Shown: one piece after another, positions 13,901 to 28,000 of the stretch | Layout of the letters: every line of letters starts with the position of its first letter | Numbering within the stretch: the stretch's first letter is position 1 | Source of the DNA: Chondrosia reniformis | Lineage: Eukaryota > Porifera > Demospongiae > Chondrillida > Chondrillidae | Direction: 5' to 3' | NCBI GenBank assembly: GCA_947172415.1 | Contig: OX359200.1 | Coordinates: 5,210,501 to 5,274,500, forward strand | Length of the DNA: 64,000 bases | Notes under the pieces: model-generated | What the model saw: only the letters and a program-made list of their open reading frames with translations | Told to the model about the DNA's origin: nothing | Database searches by the model: none | Position numbers and translations under genes: made by a program

Positions 13901-16900
13901 AAGTAGATCTCCGTCCTTGATTGTCGAATGGTCTGCTCCAGTTGGGGATGACATCACTTATGTAGTCCTCTACTCAACTATTAGACTGACTAATCCCCTG
14001 CAGGGTGCGGTGGAGAGGGAGGCATCTTGTCCCTTAATCTACCTGACTGGTCTCACCAGAGGTACAAGGTACTACATCTGGGTTTGTGCAGTGGCTAATG
14101 GTCTTCATGGACCATACAGTAGAGTAACCATGGCTACCACAGTTAACTGTAAGTAATACGTACATATATACTGTATCAAAAACATAGTGCTATTATATAT
14201 ATATGTAAATCAAATAAGAATTAAAAATGAAAAAGGAATAGAGATGACACTGCATGCTTGTAGAATTCAGCAAATCTAGAAATAATATTTAAACAAGATA
14301 TTGACTATATTTAGTGGACTGTCATAAGGTTATCTACCAAATGTTCACTTTTGTTAGTCTAACCAATCTAATTTTAGTGATATGAGGTGTTTTGCTTCCC
14401 CTATAGTCATGGCAGGGTGGACATTTTTTCATGTCAACTTCAGATTTTGTGGGCACCTTTCCAATCATTGTTATATAATATATAATAGTATATTGGTAAC
14501 TTACCTTGTGTATTACGTATGTGTAAATAGGCTACTTTTCTTTTTGTATGTACATTAATGTTATACTGTATGCATGCAATTCGAATGTGAAATGTGATTA
14601 TTAAGTATTTCTATATATCATATAGTTCCAGGTTCTCCAACAGCTCTTGATATTACTCCTCCATCTGGATCATGTGACCAACTGATGATAACCTGGAAAG
14701 CACCATCTATCACTGGAGGACTACCAGTCAAGTATAAAGTATATGCCAACAATGAAACCCAGTTGATATTAGATTCCAGAAATACAGTCACCTTTACTGG
14801 TCTAACAGCTAACACACTATACACAGTGAGAGTAGTAGCTTTCAATGACTTGGGAGATGGAGGAGAAGTGACAGGAACAGGGAAAACTAGACCTAAAGGT
14901 TTGCTATACTAATTTATGCAGTGGAACCTGCATCCCTATATATACTAGTCCAACCAGCATTATATAGGACTGCATTTGATGGTATATTATGTATGTATAT
15001 ATGTATACTGCATCCCTATATATACTAGTCCATCCAGCATTATATTTGACTTAATTATTTGATGGTATTATATTTAGGCAGGTATTATAATTATATATGA
15101 GATTACTATGTTTTTTGTAAAATGCACTATATACATAGTGATAAGTAGCTCTACCAGTATTTTAAAATATTACATAATTTAAATGTCTCAGACTTGATTA
15201 AAGCAACCATTTCATGCCAAAAACTGTCCTATGGAGAAGTGACTATTCAGAGAGGTTACATACAAGTCCATCTATATAATGAATTGTGATATCTAATAAA
15301 GATGTATTTAAGTGGAGAATAAATAGTCACTACATACGTAAATTTATTGCAGGCTTGATAGCAGTCAAATTGTCTACATCTTTTGCAACACAAATTGCTG
15401 TTGACATAGCTACAATGCCTGATAGTCCATTGAATCTGTTCAGTTGCACCATTATGCCAAATAATAACCTCCCTCAGCCAAGACATATAACTGGTTCTGA
15501 AGCTAAATATGTTGTGGATGGACTGAGACCAGGAGTGAATCACACTGTCAAATGTACTGCTTCATTTAATGGAATAGAATCTTGTGAATCCGTCAGTAAT
15601 TCATTAGGTATGAAAGATATATTTGTATATGCTCAATGCATAATGTATATTTAAATGATGTATAGAGATGCACCAGATCTAGATTAATATCAGAGAGATA
15701 GGATTTACAAAGGTTCACTTCCCAGTGCTTCTGCAATAACATTTGTACAATATACAGTACAGTATGTTATTCTGATACTGTAAAGGCCTCATTGCTGCAT
15801 AGAGGGTACTGATTATTGAAAGTTGTTGAGTGTAATTGCAGAGATGGGGATACACAATGAACAATTCAATTATTTCCAGGATATTTCGATCCGGAGATCT
15901 TTCTCAACTGGTATAAAACTAATAAACTGACATGACTGAAAGAAACTCTTACTAAACCCTTATTATGTTCTGCTACATATTTTCTACGTATTTCCACCAC
16001 ATACGTATGTATATTATTAAATTCCTATTCTACATATTTCTACCACATATTAATAAATTCTTATTACTCTAGTAACACCAACATTACCACCGCAAATCCA
16101 GTCCATTTCCATAACTATACCAATAAGTACAGCACCTACTTTGATAATCTCATGGGATCGCATCATAAACTACGACTACCAGGTGACATACACTGTGAGG
16201 TATTCAACAAGTAGAGGTACTGCAACAGAACCACCATCTGGAGCACCAACCATATCAGGAATTACTGGTACATCAACTGCAGTGACTGGACTTGCTCAAG
16301 GTACAACCTACTATATTTGGGTGAAGGCAGTAGCATCTGTTGGTGATGGACCTTACAGTGCCAGAACTCAAACACGAACAATAAGAAGTAAGATCCTTAA
16401 CCGTTTATGTACCTTAATTTGTTGTGTATATAAGTACCTTATGTAGTTTATACAATTTTAACACATACATAGATGTAATATATAGCAATATGCATTATTG
16501 GAAATCGAATAATAGATTGTGAATTGTGTATATAAGTAAAACATTTTTGATAAAACTTAAGATATATATACGGAATTACCGAGGTGTCAAATCAATGTGC
16601 ATTAAAAGATTATGGATGCAGGCAAAAGTCGCAATCTCAGAGATATACATACGTAAATTGACTTCCAGATCTACTTTCTGTACATAATTTACACTACAAT
16701 CAATAATATTTATACGGATATGAAGATTTAATATAAATGGAATGTATATAATACTAATAATATAAAGTACATGTATGTACATATTCATGTATTATACAAT
16801 ATCCTTGTTCACTGTACTAGTTCCAAATCAGATTAACATGACAGATGTGATTGTAGTTAGTCAGAATCTTCTTTGGGCTAACTGGTCGGCTCCTTCAAGT

Positions 16901-18233
16901 GAGCGTCCAATTCAGCACTATGAAGTGGAGTACAGAGCAGTAGATAGTGGATCAACTGACTGGAACAGAGTATCAATGAACCCAACTACGACATCAGCTG
17001 CCTTAAAGAACCTTAAACCAGGAACTACCTACCAAGTGAGAGTGAGAGCTGTGTCTGACGTTGGAAGTGGAAAATGGAGTATCATAGTTAGTAGGACTAC
17101 TTATAATGGTACGTATGTTACTGTAAGCATTGGACAGCTAATCTTGATATATACTGCTTTGTGTGTAAACGTTACAAGTTATTCATGTAGTGTTGATAAA
17201 ACAACAGTTTTTATAAGAATGGCATAATTTTGACTGTTAGTATATGTATATGTACGGATCTGTTTCCCTGCTTGATATAATAGCATACGTACGTATATAT
17301 ATTTACTATCAGTAGTATTAGTGAAAGTACATCTAATGGTAGATGGTATGTGTGTAAATTAGATACTTCATTATAATTATTTACAATAGTAACTATTGTA
17401 CCACATTTATATAATGTTTTAAAGCAAGTTTAGACATGAAAACTGTACCATACTGTACATGTCCACATGTTCAACTCAGATACTGATGAGTGTGAAAGTG
17501 ATAATGGAGGATGTCAACACATCTGTGTGAACACAATTGGATCGTACTACTGTTTGTGTTTACCAGGATATACATTACATGAAGATGGGCACACTTGTGT
17601 GAGGAGTGAGTATGTATACATGTACATATTCAATAACTCTGAATTAATTGTATGTGTGAGTATAGATACTGCTCATGTACAGGTACATGCAGAAATCATA
17701 GTTTTGTATTATTCCATATAACTAGTACTAACTTTTTATTACCTTTCAGATGAAGAGATTTCTATAAACTTTGCAATGATCAGTGTTTCTGGAAGAGAAG
17801 GACAAAGACTGGTTCTTGCTGTGGAGAGAATAGGATGGACGAGAGCACCTTTATCAGTACCTGTTAGCATTCTTCATCTCAACACAAGCTTTCCTAATCA
17901 AGGTACAGACTATATTGTGAATTACCTTATGTTCCTTGGTAATTTGTATAGAATATAATTAGTGTTGCTATATATATTAAGATTAAAATTACACATAATT
18001 CAGTTTTGTACCTTATATAATACACAGCTAATGAGGGAGACTATTCTCTGTTAACAAAAGCACTGACATTCAATTCTATCTATGCATCAAATGAGAGACA
18101 AGTGGTTGCCATAGATCTGATTGAAGATGGTAATGAAGGGGAAGAGGATGAACTGTTTTATGTCCTTCTTCATCCTCCTCCAGAAGTACAGAGCAAGAAG
18201 AAATTAGTCACTTGTGTTATTCATGTCGGTTGA
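7977..18233 (+). CDS. Ig/FN3/EGF/Calx-beta secreted protein, copy B (complete)
   Basis: Thirteen exons: signal peptide 7977-8028 ([17 protein letters not shown]), Ig-1 8300-8602, Ig-2 10274-10564, FN3-1 11803-12129, FN3-2 13286-13576, FN3-3 13852-14148, FN3-4 14626-14898, FN3-like 15353-15607, FN3-6 16073-16387, FN3-7 16821-17108, EGF 17480-17605, Calx-beta 17750-17902 and 18028-18233. The spliced length is 3177 nt, 1058 residues, open throughout, all phase-1 junctions. Ig-1 has the C...W...YTC pattern (LQC, KQWYTTG, GTYTCLV) and Ig-2 likewise (ECDRQ, NWYTDG, YTCTV). There is no transmembrane helix after the Calx-beta stop, so a secreted matrix or recognition protein is expected. The first donor is cttgtaagt where other copies have ctggtaagt. 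Introns contain a foreign tail-like ORF and several mobile elements. Confidence 0.85.
8639..8892 (+). other. Orphan receptor-tail-like ORF in copy B intron 2
   Basis: Between the two Ig exons lies an open segment ending in TGA at 8890-8892 whose product looks like an intracellular tail: acidic and polar, tyrosine-rich, with VVYEDV (ITIM-like spacing), two NPxY motifs (NPSY and NPAY) and VYEEC. It is absent from copies C and D at this place. The frame is closed upstream by a stop near 8614, and the nearest plausible acceptors do not give an open phase-1 junction from Ig-1. It may be a transposed terminal exon of a receptor gene or an unused alternative 3' exon. Codon use and GC content are higher than in the surrounding intron. 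Confidence 0.5.
9700..10190 (+). mobile_element. Probable degraded retroelement fragment in copy B intron 2
   Basis: This segment is missing from the same intron in copy C, where flanking text joins directly (about 20265-20290). It contains an open frame (about 9896-10132) with the stretch [14 protein letters not shown], which resembles the terminal region of proteins linked to invertebrate retroelements. No catalytic motif is present, so the family assignment is weak. Confidence 0.35.
10620..11280. other. Copy B intron 3, insertion-rich
   Basis: Part of the intron between Ig-2 and FN3-1. The segment about 10635-10960 has no counterpart in the copy C or D introns and includes text like cataggtcttcat, reminiscent of PLE ends elsewhere in the window. 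From about 11090 it is collinear with copies C and D. No exon is seen. Confidence 0.4.
12174..12955. mobile_element. Foldback/MITE-type element in copy B intron 4
   Basis: Insertion of about 0.78 kb between sequences that are contiguous in copy D (37010-37045). It has an inverted repeat on its left side (12184-12295 with 12318-12426, nearly perfect for about 100 bp) and ends on the right with catccctacatagggagtac then tagtactccct-type sequence, the same signature as the 6343 and 22325 elements. A (GAA)n run lies at about 12687-12718. The flanks share tatata, a possible target duplication. Confidence 0.65.
12184..12426. repeat. Inverted repeat, arms about 110 bp
   Basis: Left arm 12184-12295 and right arm 12318-12426 pair almost perfectly, with one small 4-nt bulge near the loop. 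It carries tagggatggc and its complement gccatccct. It would form a long hairpin in the copy B pre-mRNA. Confidence 0.85.
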
Positions 18234-19033
18234 AACACTTAGTTTATCTTCTTAGTGTATAGCTTTTGTAAGCTTACAGCATCATTTGGAATTTATTAAG
18301 TATTTAGGTCGTATACCTGTGTGAACAGCTGCATGATTATATACAAGTTATTCAAATGAGTATACAGTATAGTTTCACAAGTGTACATGTGTATTGACAT
18401 TAATTGTCACAATATATAGATTATATAGTGACATGTCACCTATATATTACCAGGAAAGCTTGCTAACATTCTTCTTTCCAATAGTACCTTTTAAATTTAC
18501 TAAAGCTAGTAATTAGTTTAAAAGGTGTGTATTTGTACACAATTATAATGATTCTTGTATATGAAACAACACTGCAGTGTTATTACATATACATGTATAT
18601 TGCCTTATGATCGCTAGAAAAATATATATATGCTTACTTAAAGAATTAACAAACACACCTTATATTGTGTATACCTTTCTCTAACACTTCTTGCAGGCAG
18701 TCTCTAATTGATATGGTATCGAGTGCTGATCTGAAAGGGATTCGGCTGATATCGTGAATGTTTAATTAAATCAAGGTTTTAGAGAAATTAGTACTTATAT
18801 TTATACTCCAGTGGAATACAGTTTATGCAAAAGCTAACAGAGATTTACTAAATATGCATGTTCGTTAGTTATAGCAAGTAGGCCAGTATATATAAGTTAC
18901 ATTTAGCTTGTATAAATACCGGTACCTATATCACTCGTATACACGCAAATTTTACAGTCTTTACAAAACGTAAAAAGACGTATAATCAAATATCTCTAGT
19001 CGAAGTGCAGACTTTCCTGGAGAGAAGCCACCA
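18234..19033. promoter_or_regulatory. Copy B 3' flank and type I upstream region of copy C
   Basis: The first part (to about 18660) is the conserved 3' flank. About 18665-19033 matches the upstream regions of copies B and E, with the acgtaaaaagacgt segment at about 18968-18981. No foldback element is present here, in contrast to the A to B spacer. Promoter function is inferred from conservation. Confidence 0.4.
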
Positions 19034-22000
19034 ATGGTTTTTTCTACCAACTTTGTTTTCCTTATTTGCATGATAACGACCGCTGGTAAGTTAAGAGGTA
19101 ATCGATAAACCTTAATTGGGTCTATATTCGCCACACTGTGTAAAGCTGATCATGAGCCATTACATGTTAATCATAGGAACTGGTGCAATTTAACCACATC
19201 TATAGAAATCCCTTAAGTTTAAGCTCGTCTGCTTCTTATAAAATTGGGACATAGTTTTTTTTCTAATACATGCTGTGTAAGAGATTTAATAATGTAGTCT
19301 TTGATCATGATTGACTCTTATATTGTTTACAGTACAAGTTACTGCATCTCAGCCAACTACTATTGCTGTGGGGAGTTCTACTGATTCAACTACTGTAACA
19401 CCTACCATTGGTCAATCAGTAGAACTGCAGTGTAGGCGTATAGGGATAAGAAAGGAGTGGTACACAACAGGAAGTGTAGTAACACCCACTTCAAATGAAA
19501 TAAGTACAGCTCCTGGAGCTACTAGGATATTGGCCTTCTCTTCATTCACTCCAAGTCATGCTGGAACATACACTTGTTTGGTATCGACTCCTGGTGATAC
19601 TCAGACAAAAACAACATACCCTGTGGTACTTGGTGAGTCTATATATATGGCACTCCTTTAAAAAGACTATGATACTAAGAGAATATTTAATAGATACCTG
19701 ATCCATTAATTGTTGATTGTATCCACTGCTATGTATATATTGATTGACCTATAGTTAGCGAATTTGGCACAAGTACATTTATTGTGCATATGTATGCATC
19801 AATGTCCGGTACAACTTACAGATTATTGACCTAATGTATGTGTATGCACTCCTTAATAAGTATCTTAATTTATTGAGACTCAGCAACAATTGTATTTAAA
19901 ACAAAATGAGCGTTTTGACCCAGAGGTCTTCATCAGCATCATAATATAAATTAGGATATTTATTATGAATGCAACAAAAAAACCATATCACTGCTTAATA
20001 TACACTATATATAGGCTGTAGCATTAAAATGCACTCTATGTGACCGTCCATGTACGAAAAGGCCCATTTTCATGTATGCAACTGAGATTGCATTTTTGAT
20101 ATTGTTTGAAAGGGCTTCTGTAGTTCTATTGAATGGTGCAAACGGAAGTGTCATAGCTGTTACGGATCCGAAGTTACAATACTTTGCAATCAAATATGTA
20201 CGTATATTATACATACTTGATTATTTTGATGGGTAAAATTCAGTTACACTTGTCGTTGAGAGTATATTGATTTTACTTTGCATAATATATCAGACCTGTT
20301 ATTAAAATGTCTGTTTATAAATTCTGTAGTTAATCCATCAGCAACTAACACCTTAACAGTTGGAAGGACTGATGATCCAACTACTACTATCATTATAACG
20401 CCTACCCTCAGTCAACCTGTAGAGTTGGAATGTGACAGACAGACTACAGGGAAGAACTGGTACACTGATGGAACTGTAGTAACCAACACTCCTGGAGAAC
20501 TTGCTACTTCAGCTGGAGGAGTTAGAACACTATCTATTTCATCATTCAGTCCATCTCATGCAAGAGGATACACATGTACTGTGAATGGAGGTACATCTAC
20601 TGCTTATCCTGTTTTACTAGGTAAGTGAGGCAATAATTTATGATATATAGTTAATTGAACTTGACCGAAGTCCTATTAAATTGGCAAGCATTGATTGCCT
20701 CCCAGTCATCCAAGTTGGAAAAAAATTATTTATGAATTATATTAATCAAGTATTTCTAACATTTAAAACTGACAAGTGAATTTCGTAATAGAATAAGGAT
20801 TTCTTCTAACTGCATTGAACTTAACTGTAAGATTTCAAGTCGCTGAAGAAGACCCTTAGGGTCAAAATGTCCAATCAGAAGATTTACCAAGACAAACTGC
20901 GTTTTTAGATGCTCAAAGAGTCAAAGGATGAACCATCTTAAAGATAAGTGAATTACGTACATGATGGTAACTGGTTAAGATGGGTACTTAGCTCCCACTG
21001 GAATGGACTGAGTAATTGCTTATTACAAAGAAGACACCTTTGACCAGCAGTGGTATATAGTCATACTTGTCGATCACAGCTCAAAAAGAAGATCCATACA
21101 CAATGGTGAAACAATTAGTAATAATACATTGAACTGTGTTCCTATAGATGATTAAATGCAATGATCCTGCTAAAACAATGATGTCTGGAATGTGTGGAGT
21201 TATTTTTTAATTGCTTTCCATTGCCACAGTGACTCCACCTGCAGTACCTGTAATATCTCCACCATCTCAAGTCCAAGGTGTAATGGTAACTCAAAGTGGA
21301 ACATCCTCGACTGTTTCATGGACTGCAGTACTGACTGATCCAAAGTATAATATATTATATGTAGTCAGATATTCAACTGATAGCGGTACTCGGACAGATC
21401 CACCATCTGATGCTATGAAGAGATCAGGAATTACAGCTACATCAACTACTCTGACTGGACTTCAACCAGATACCATCTACTATGTTTGGGTAGCAGCTGA
21501 AATCCTTGGTGCTGGAGTGCAAGGATCTTATAGTACAAGATTTCCCAATGAAGGTATATAAAGTGACTTGTTGAGATAGGTTATAGATATAAAGATAGAA
21601 GAAATCCCTATAATCTATACTGTATATATGTGTATACATGTGTGATCTTATGTATAGTTAACTAATTACAGTATGATGGTTCCTGTATTCAAACTAAAAG
21701 ACAGTTGATAAAGCTGTCATATTACTATTGCTCTAGTATAATATATCGTTTATAATTTGTATAATTTATTCACAGCAAGCTTTCAAGTGACTGTTACTAG
21801 GGGGACATTGGATGGATTTCCATTCTTAGTAATCTCTTGGAATAGGGAGGTGGAATCTGGCATAACTTACATTGTGAGGTATTCAGTTGATAGTGGTACT
21901 GAAACAAAACCACCATCTGGAGCATCCACTGTATCAGGAATTCTAGGCTCACCCGTAACACTAGTCAATCTTACACAAGGTACAACATACTACATTTGGG

Positions 22001-25000
22001 TAGCAGTTGTTAGGAATGGTGAACAGTCACCTTACAGTAGAAGAGTGTCAGAGACCACTTATCAAGGTTTAGTTAATAAGCACATATACAGTTGGTGTTT
22101 ACTGTAGATATCCTTCACAATAAAGATATATATGAGCACTGCAGCTTAAAGACATACAGTAATACATGACAGCCTAAATCCCTTGAAGAAACTGAAAGCC
22201 CAAAGAAGATGCTGACTAACCATAATTGCATCTGTCACGTTAATCTGATTTGGAACTAGTATATACAGTGAACAAGGATACTATTGCTTAACTACGTATC
22301 TATGTATGAATATATGTACATATCAGAGAGTACGGTAGTACTCTCTAAGTAGGGATGGCCCGAAACAAAATGGCTGCCGTATTCAATGTATTATGGGTTA
22401 ACACCTTATAAGTAGGCAGCGAAGCATTTTTAGCTCTTTTAAACTCATAATGTGTCTTTTTGTACAATTTCAATTGAGGGAAGCTGTTTTCAAGAGCGCA
22501 TAAAGGCTCCAAGTTTGTTAAACAGTTTCAGGCCTACTTCAGCCATCATGGTGCGCCCAAACATGGAATTGATGTGTATTGTTAAGTCACTGAAATTTGA
22601 GGCAGTATATATTCAATTTCTGTATTGTTAGCCTTATTATATGATCATTGTCTTGTTTCAATGCTTTTTCTAGATATGACTGCCATCCCTACTTCTCATT
22701 TCATTTTTTAAATGTTTAATTTACTTATAATATTTCATTCATATTTCACTAATTACTGTCTGTATATGTATTATATAGCCCCTCCAGTGGTCCAAGGTGT
22801 TACAGTTATTCCAAATGTGACTAAAATAAGTAAATCTCCGTCCTTGATTGTCGAATGGTCTGCTCCAGTTGGGGATGACATCACCTATGTAGTACTCTAC
22901 TCAACTATTAGACTGACTAATCCCCTGCAGGGTGCAGAGGAGAGGGAGGCATCTTGTCCCTCAATCTACCTGACTGGTCTCACCAGAGGTACAAGGTACT
23001 ATATCTGGGTTTGTGCAGTGGTTAATGGTCTTCATGGACCATACAGTAGAGTAACCATGGCTACCACAGTAAACTGTAAGTAATATGTACATATATACTG
23101 TATCAAAAACAGATATATATATAAATCAAATAAGAATTAAAAATGAAAAAGGAATAGAGATGACACTGCTTGTAGAATTCAGCAAATCTAGAAATAAAAC
23201 TTAAACAAGATATTGACTATATTTAGTGGAACAGTGCTATATACTGTCATAAGGTTATATATATATATCTATATATATTTGCATATACATACAGTATATA
23301 GTACCCCTTTTCATTAAAGATTATCTACCAAATATTCACTATATTTGAAAATGTATAGGTTTTCATTGCAAAACCTGCATGCAGGATGTATGATGTTTTT
23401 ATGTATCGTAACAAATATAATCAGTACTTTGTGAAGTCGTTTTGTTAGTCTAAGCAAATCGAATTTTAGAGATATGGAGTGTGTTTTGCTTCCTCTATAG
23501 TCATGGCAGAGTGGACATTTTTTTATGTCAACTTCAGATTTTGTGGGCACCTTTCCAATCATTGTTATAAAATCATTGTATTTAATAGTATATTGTATAA
23601 CTTACCTTGTGTGTGTAAGTACTTTTCTTTTTGAAAGCCATTGTACTGTACATTAATGTTATATGCCAGCATGTAATTCGAATGTGAAATGTGAATATTA
23701 AGTATTTCTATATATCATACAGTTCCAGGTTCTCCAACAGCTCTTGATATTACTCCTCCATCTGAATCATGTGACCAACTGATGATAACCTGGAAAGCAC
23801 CGTCTATCACTGGAGGACTACCAGTCAAGTATAAAGTATATGCCAACAATAAAACCCTGTTGATATTAGATTCCAGAAATACAGTCACCTTTACTGGTCT
23901 AACAGCTAACACGCAGTACACAGTGAGAGTAGTAGCTTTCAATGACTTAGGAGACGGAGGAGAAGTGACAGGAACAGGGAAAACTAGACCTAAAGGTTTA
24001 CTATACTAATTTATACCTTGGAACCTGCATGTCTACTATATAGTCCAATCACCAATATACAGTATATATAATACTATATATTACATAATTTAAATGTCTA
24101 AGACTTGATTAAAGCAACCATATGCATTTCATGCCTAAAACTGTCCTATGGAGAAGTGACTATTCAGAGAGGTTACATACAAGCTTAAGTCCATCTATAT
24201 AATAAATTGTAATATCTAATAAAGTTGTATTTAAGTGGAGATTAAATAGTCACTATATATGTACGTAAATTTATTGCAGGTTTGATAGCAGTCAAATTGT
24301 CTACATCTTTTGCAACACAAATTGCTGTTGACATAGCTACAACATCTGATAGTCCATTGAATCTGTTCAGTTGCACCATTATGCCAAATAATAACCTCCC
24401 TCAGCCAAGACATATAACTGGTTCTGAAGCTAAATATGTTGTGGATGGACTGAGACCAGGAGTGAATTACACTGTCAAATGTACCGCTTCATTTAATGGA
24501 ATACAATCTTGTGAATCCGTCAGTAATTCATTAGGTATGAAAGATATATTTGTTTATGCTGAATGCATAATGTATATTTCAATGATGTATAGAGATGCAC
24601 CAGATCTAGATTATTATCAGAGAGATAGGATTTACAAAGGTTCACTTCCCAGTGCTTCTGCAATAACATTTGTACAATATACAGTACAGTATGTTATTCT
24701 GATACTGTAAAAGCCTCATTGCTGCATAGGGTACTGATTATAGAAAGTTGTTGAGTGTAATTGCAGCGACTGGGATACACAATGAACAATTCAATTATTT
24801 CCAGGACGTTTCAATCTGGAGATCTTTCTCAACTAGTATAAAACTAATAAACTGACAAGACTGAAAGAAACTCTTACTAAACCCTTATTATGTTCTGCTA
24901 TATATTTTCTACGTATTTCCACCACATACGTACGTATATTATTAAATTCCTATTCTACATATTTCTACCACATATTAATAAATTCTTATTACTCTAGTAA

Positions 25001-28000
25001 CACCGACATTACCACCGCAAATCCAGCCCATTTCCATTACTATACCAATAAGTACAGCACCTACTTTGATAATCTCATGGGATCGCATCATAAACTATGA
25101 CTACCAGGTGACATACACTGTGAGGTATTCAACAAGTAGAGGTACTACAACAGAACCACCATCTGGAGCACCAACCATATCAGGAATTACTGGTACATCA
25201 ACTGCAGTGACTGGACTTGCTCAAGGTACCACCTACTATATTTGGGTGAAGGCAGTAGCATCTGTTGGTGATGGACCTTACAGTGCCAGAACTCAAACAC
25301 GAACAATAAGAAGTAAGATCCTTAAACATTTACGTATTGGAAATCAAATGTATAATAGATTGTGAATTACAGGTGTATATATAAGTAAGTAAAACATTTT
25401 TGATAAAACTTAAGATATACGGACTTTTATATACAGAATTACTGAGGTGTCAAATCAATGCGTATTAAAAGATTATGGATGCAGGCAAAAGTCACAATCT
25501 CATGATCAGAGATATACATACGTAAATTCACTTCCTGATCTACGTTCTGTACATAATTTACACTACAATCAATAATATTTATACGTATATGAAGATTTAA
25601 TATAAATGGAATGTATATAATACTAATAATATAATGTACATGTACGTACATATTCATGCATTATACAATATCCTTGTTCACTGTACTAGTTCCAAATCAG
25701 ATTAACATGACAGATGTGGTTGTAGTTAGTCAGCATCTTCTTTGGGCCAACTGGTCGGCTCCTTCAAGTGAGCGTCCAATTCAGCACTATGAAGTGGAGT
25801 ACAGATCAGTAGATAGTGGATCAACTGACTGGAACAGAGTATCAATGAACCCAACTACAACATCAATTGCCTTAAAGAACCTTAAACCAGGAACTACCTA
25901 CCAAGTGAGAGTGAGAGCTGTGTCTGACGTTGGAAGTGGAGAATGGAGTATCATAGTTAGTAGGACTACTTATAATGGTACGTATGTTACTGTAAGCATT
26001 GGACAGCTAATCTTGATATATACTGCTTTGTGTGTAAACGTTACAAGTTATTCATGTAGTGTTGATAAAACAACAGTTTTTATAAGAATGGCATAATTTT
26101 GACTGTTAGTATATGGATATACGTATCTGTTTCCCTGCTTGTTATAATAGCATACATGTACGTATATATATTTACTATCAGTAGTATCAGTGAATGGTAC
26201 TTTGTGTGTAAATTAGATACTTCATTTTAATTATTTACAGTAGTAACCATTGTACTGTATGTTTATAAAATGGTTTTAAAGCAAGTGTAGACATGAAAAC
26301 TGTAACATACTGTACATGTCCACATGTTCTACTCAGATACTGATGAGTGTGAAAGTGATAATGGAGGATGTCAACACATCTGTGTGAACACAATTGGATC
26401 GTACTACTGTTTGTGTTTACCAGGATATACATTACATGAAGATGGGCACACTTGTGTGACGAGTGAGTAGGTATACATGCGCATATTCAATAACTCTGAA
26501 TTAATTGTATGTCTGAATATACAGTGTACATGTGTACATGTCACTAGTTAAGAAGTGTAGCAATAAGCGGTGTAAAACATGTCCCTCTTTAGTTACTGGC
26601 CCTACTTTTAAGAGTTCAGTTACTGGCAGGACCTATCAAGTCCGTAGCCCTTGTGGTCCCCTAGGATGCCAGAGTAGGAATGTTGTGTATCTTATTACTT
26701 GTAAACAATGTGATGTAGAGTATGTAGGAGAAACCTCTCAGATGCTTAGGAGTAGAATGAACAACCATAGGACTAGTACCAAAGGTTTTAAGCCACTGTA
26801 TCTTTACAATCACTTTAATTCTGATAACCATAGTTTTGATGATGCCTTGATTATGCCCATAGAACAGATACCTGAGACACCTAATTCTACTAGCCTCAGA
26901 CTACTGAGAGAAGCGTTCTGGTACAAGGAACTCTGCTCTATTTACCCATATGGACTTAACGATAACATTAAAAGCGTTGGCAATATTTCGGAACTTAAAA
27001 AAGAAATCATCGTATGGAACCTTTTTAATCGCTTATCTCATAAAAGACGGCATCGGCGCTCCAATCTAAAATCGACAGGTAGTAGTAATAACTCTACCTT
27101 CGACCCTGAATGGCTCAAAGAACGACTACCACTTTACAAGAACGTGGGCTTTCTAGCCAAACTTAAACGCGATGCTTTTGCATTACAAGCTCGACACCTT
27201 CATCGTTTGTTAAACTCGGTACAATGTCTCATCGATACCCCAGAAACACCTTTTCCGCTTAGACTTATGCTAATGATTAAAGACGTTATTAAAGCACGCG
27301 CTTCAGCCAGCCTTCCCAAACACCCAACGAAAACGACAAGTCCAGAAGGGTTTCTTAAAATCGTGTTTCATAATAAAGGTGTAGAAAAAATAGGCCTAAA
27401 AGACTACTGTATCTTCATCTAAAGCTCTCTTTAGGTTTAGTTCCCCTATAGGCTCTTTTTACAGAATAGGCATATAGCATGTAGGAAAATGGTATCTTAG
27501 ATTTTTCATGTATACATACGATAATCATAGGAAAAATGTTTTGATTTCAAAGCGTGTCATGTAGGTCCAGAAATTATGGTTTTGTATATTCAATATAACT
27601 TGTATTGACTGTTTAAAACCTTTCAGATGGAGAGGTTTCTATAAACTTTGAAATGATCAGTGTTTCTGGAAGAGAAGGACAAAGACTGGTTCTTGCTGTG
27701 GAGAGAATAGGATGGATGAGAGCACCTTTATCAGTACCTGTTAGCATTCTTCATCTCAACACAAGCTTTCCTAATCAAGGTATAAAGACTATATTGTGAA
27801 TTACCTTATGTTCCTTGGTGAATATAATTTGTGTTGCTATATATATTAAGATTAAAATTTCAAATATACGTAACTGGTTTTACATCTTATACACAGCTAA
27901 TGAGGGTGACTATTCTCTGTTAACAAAAGCACTGACATTCAATTCTATCTATGCATCAAATGAGAGACAAGTGGTTGCCATAGATCTGATTGAAGATGGT

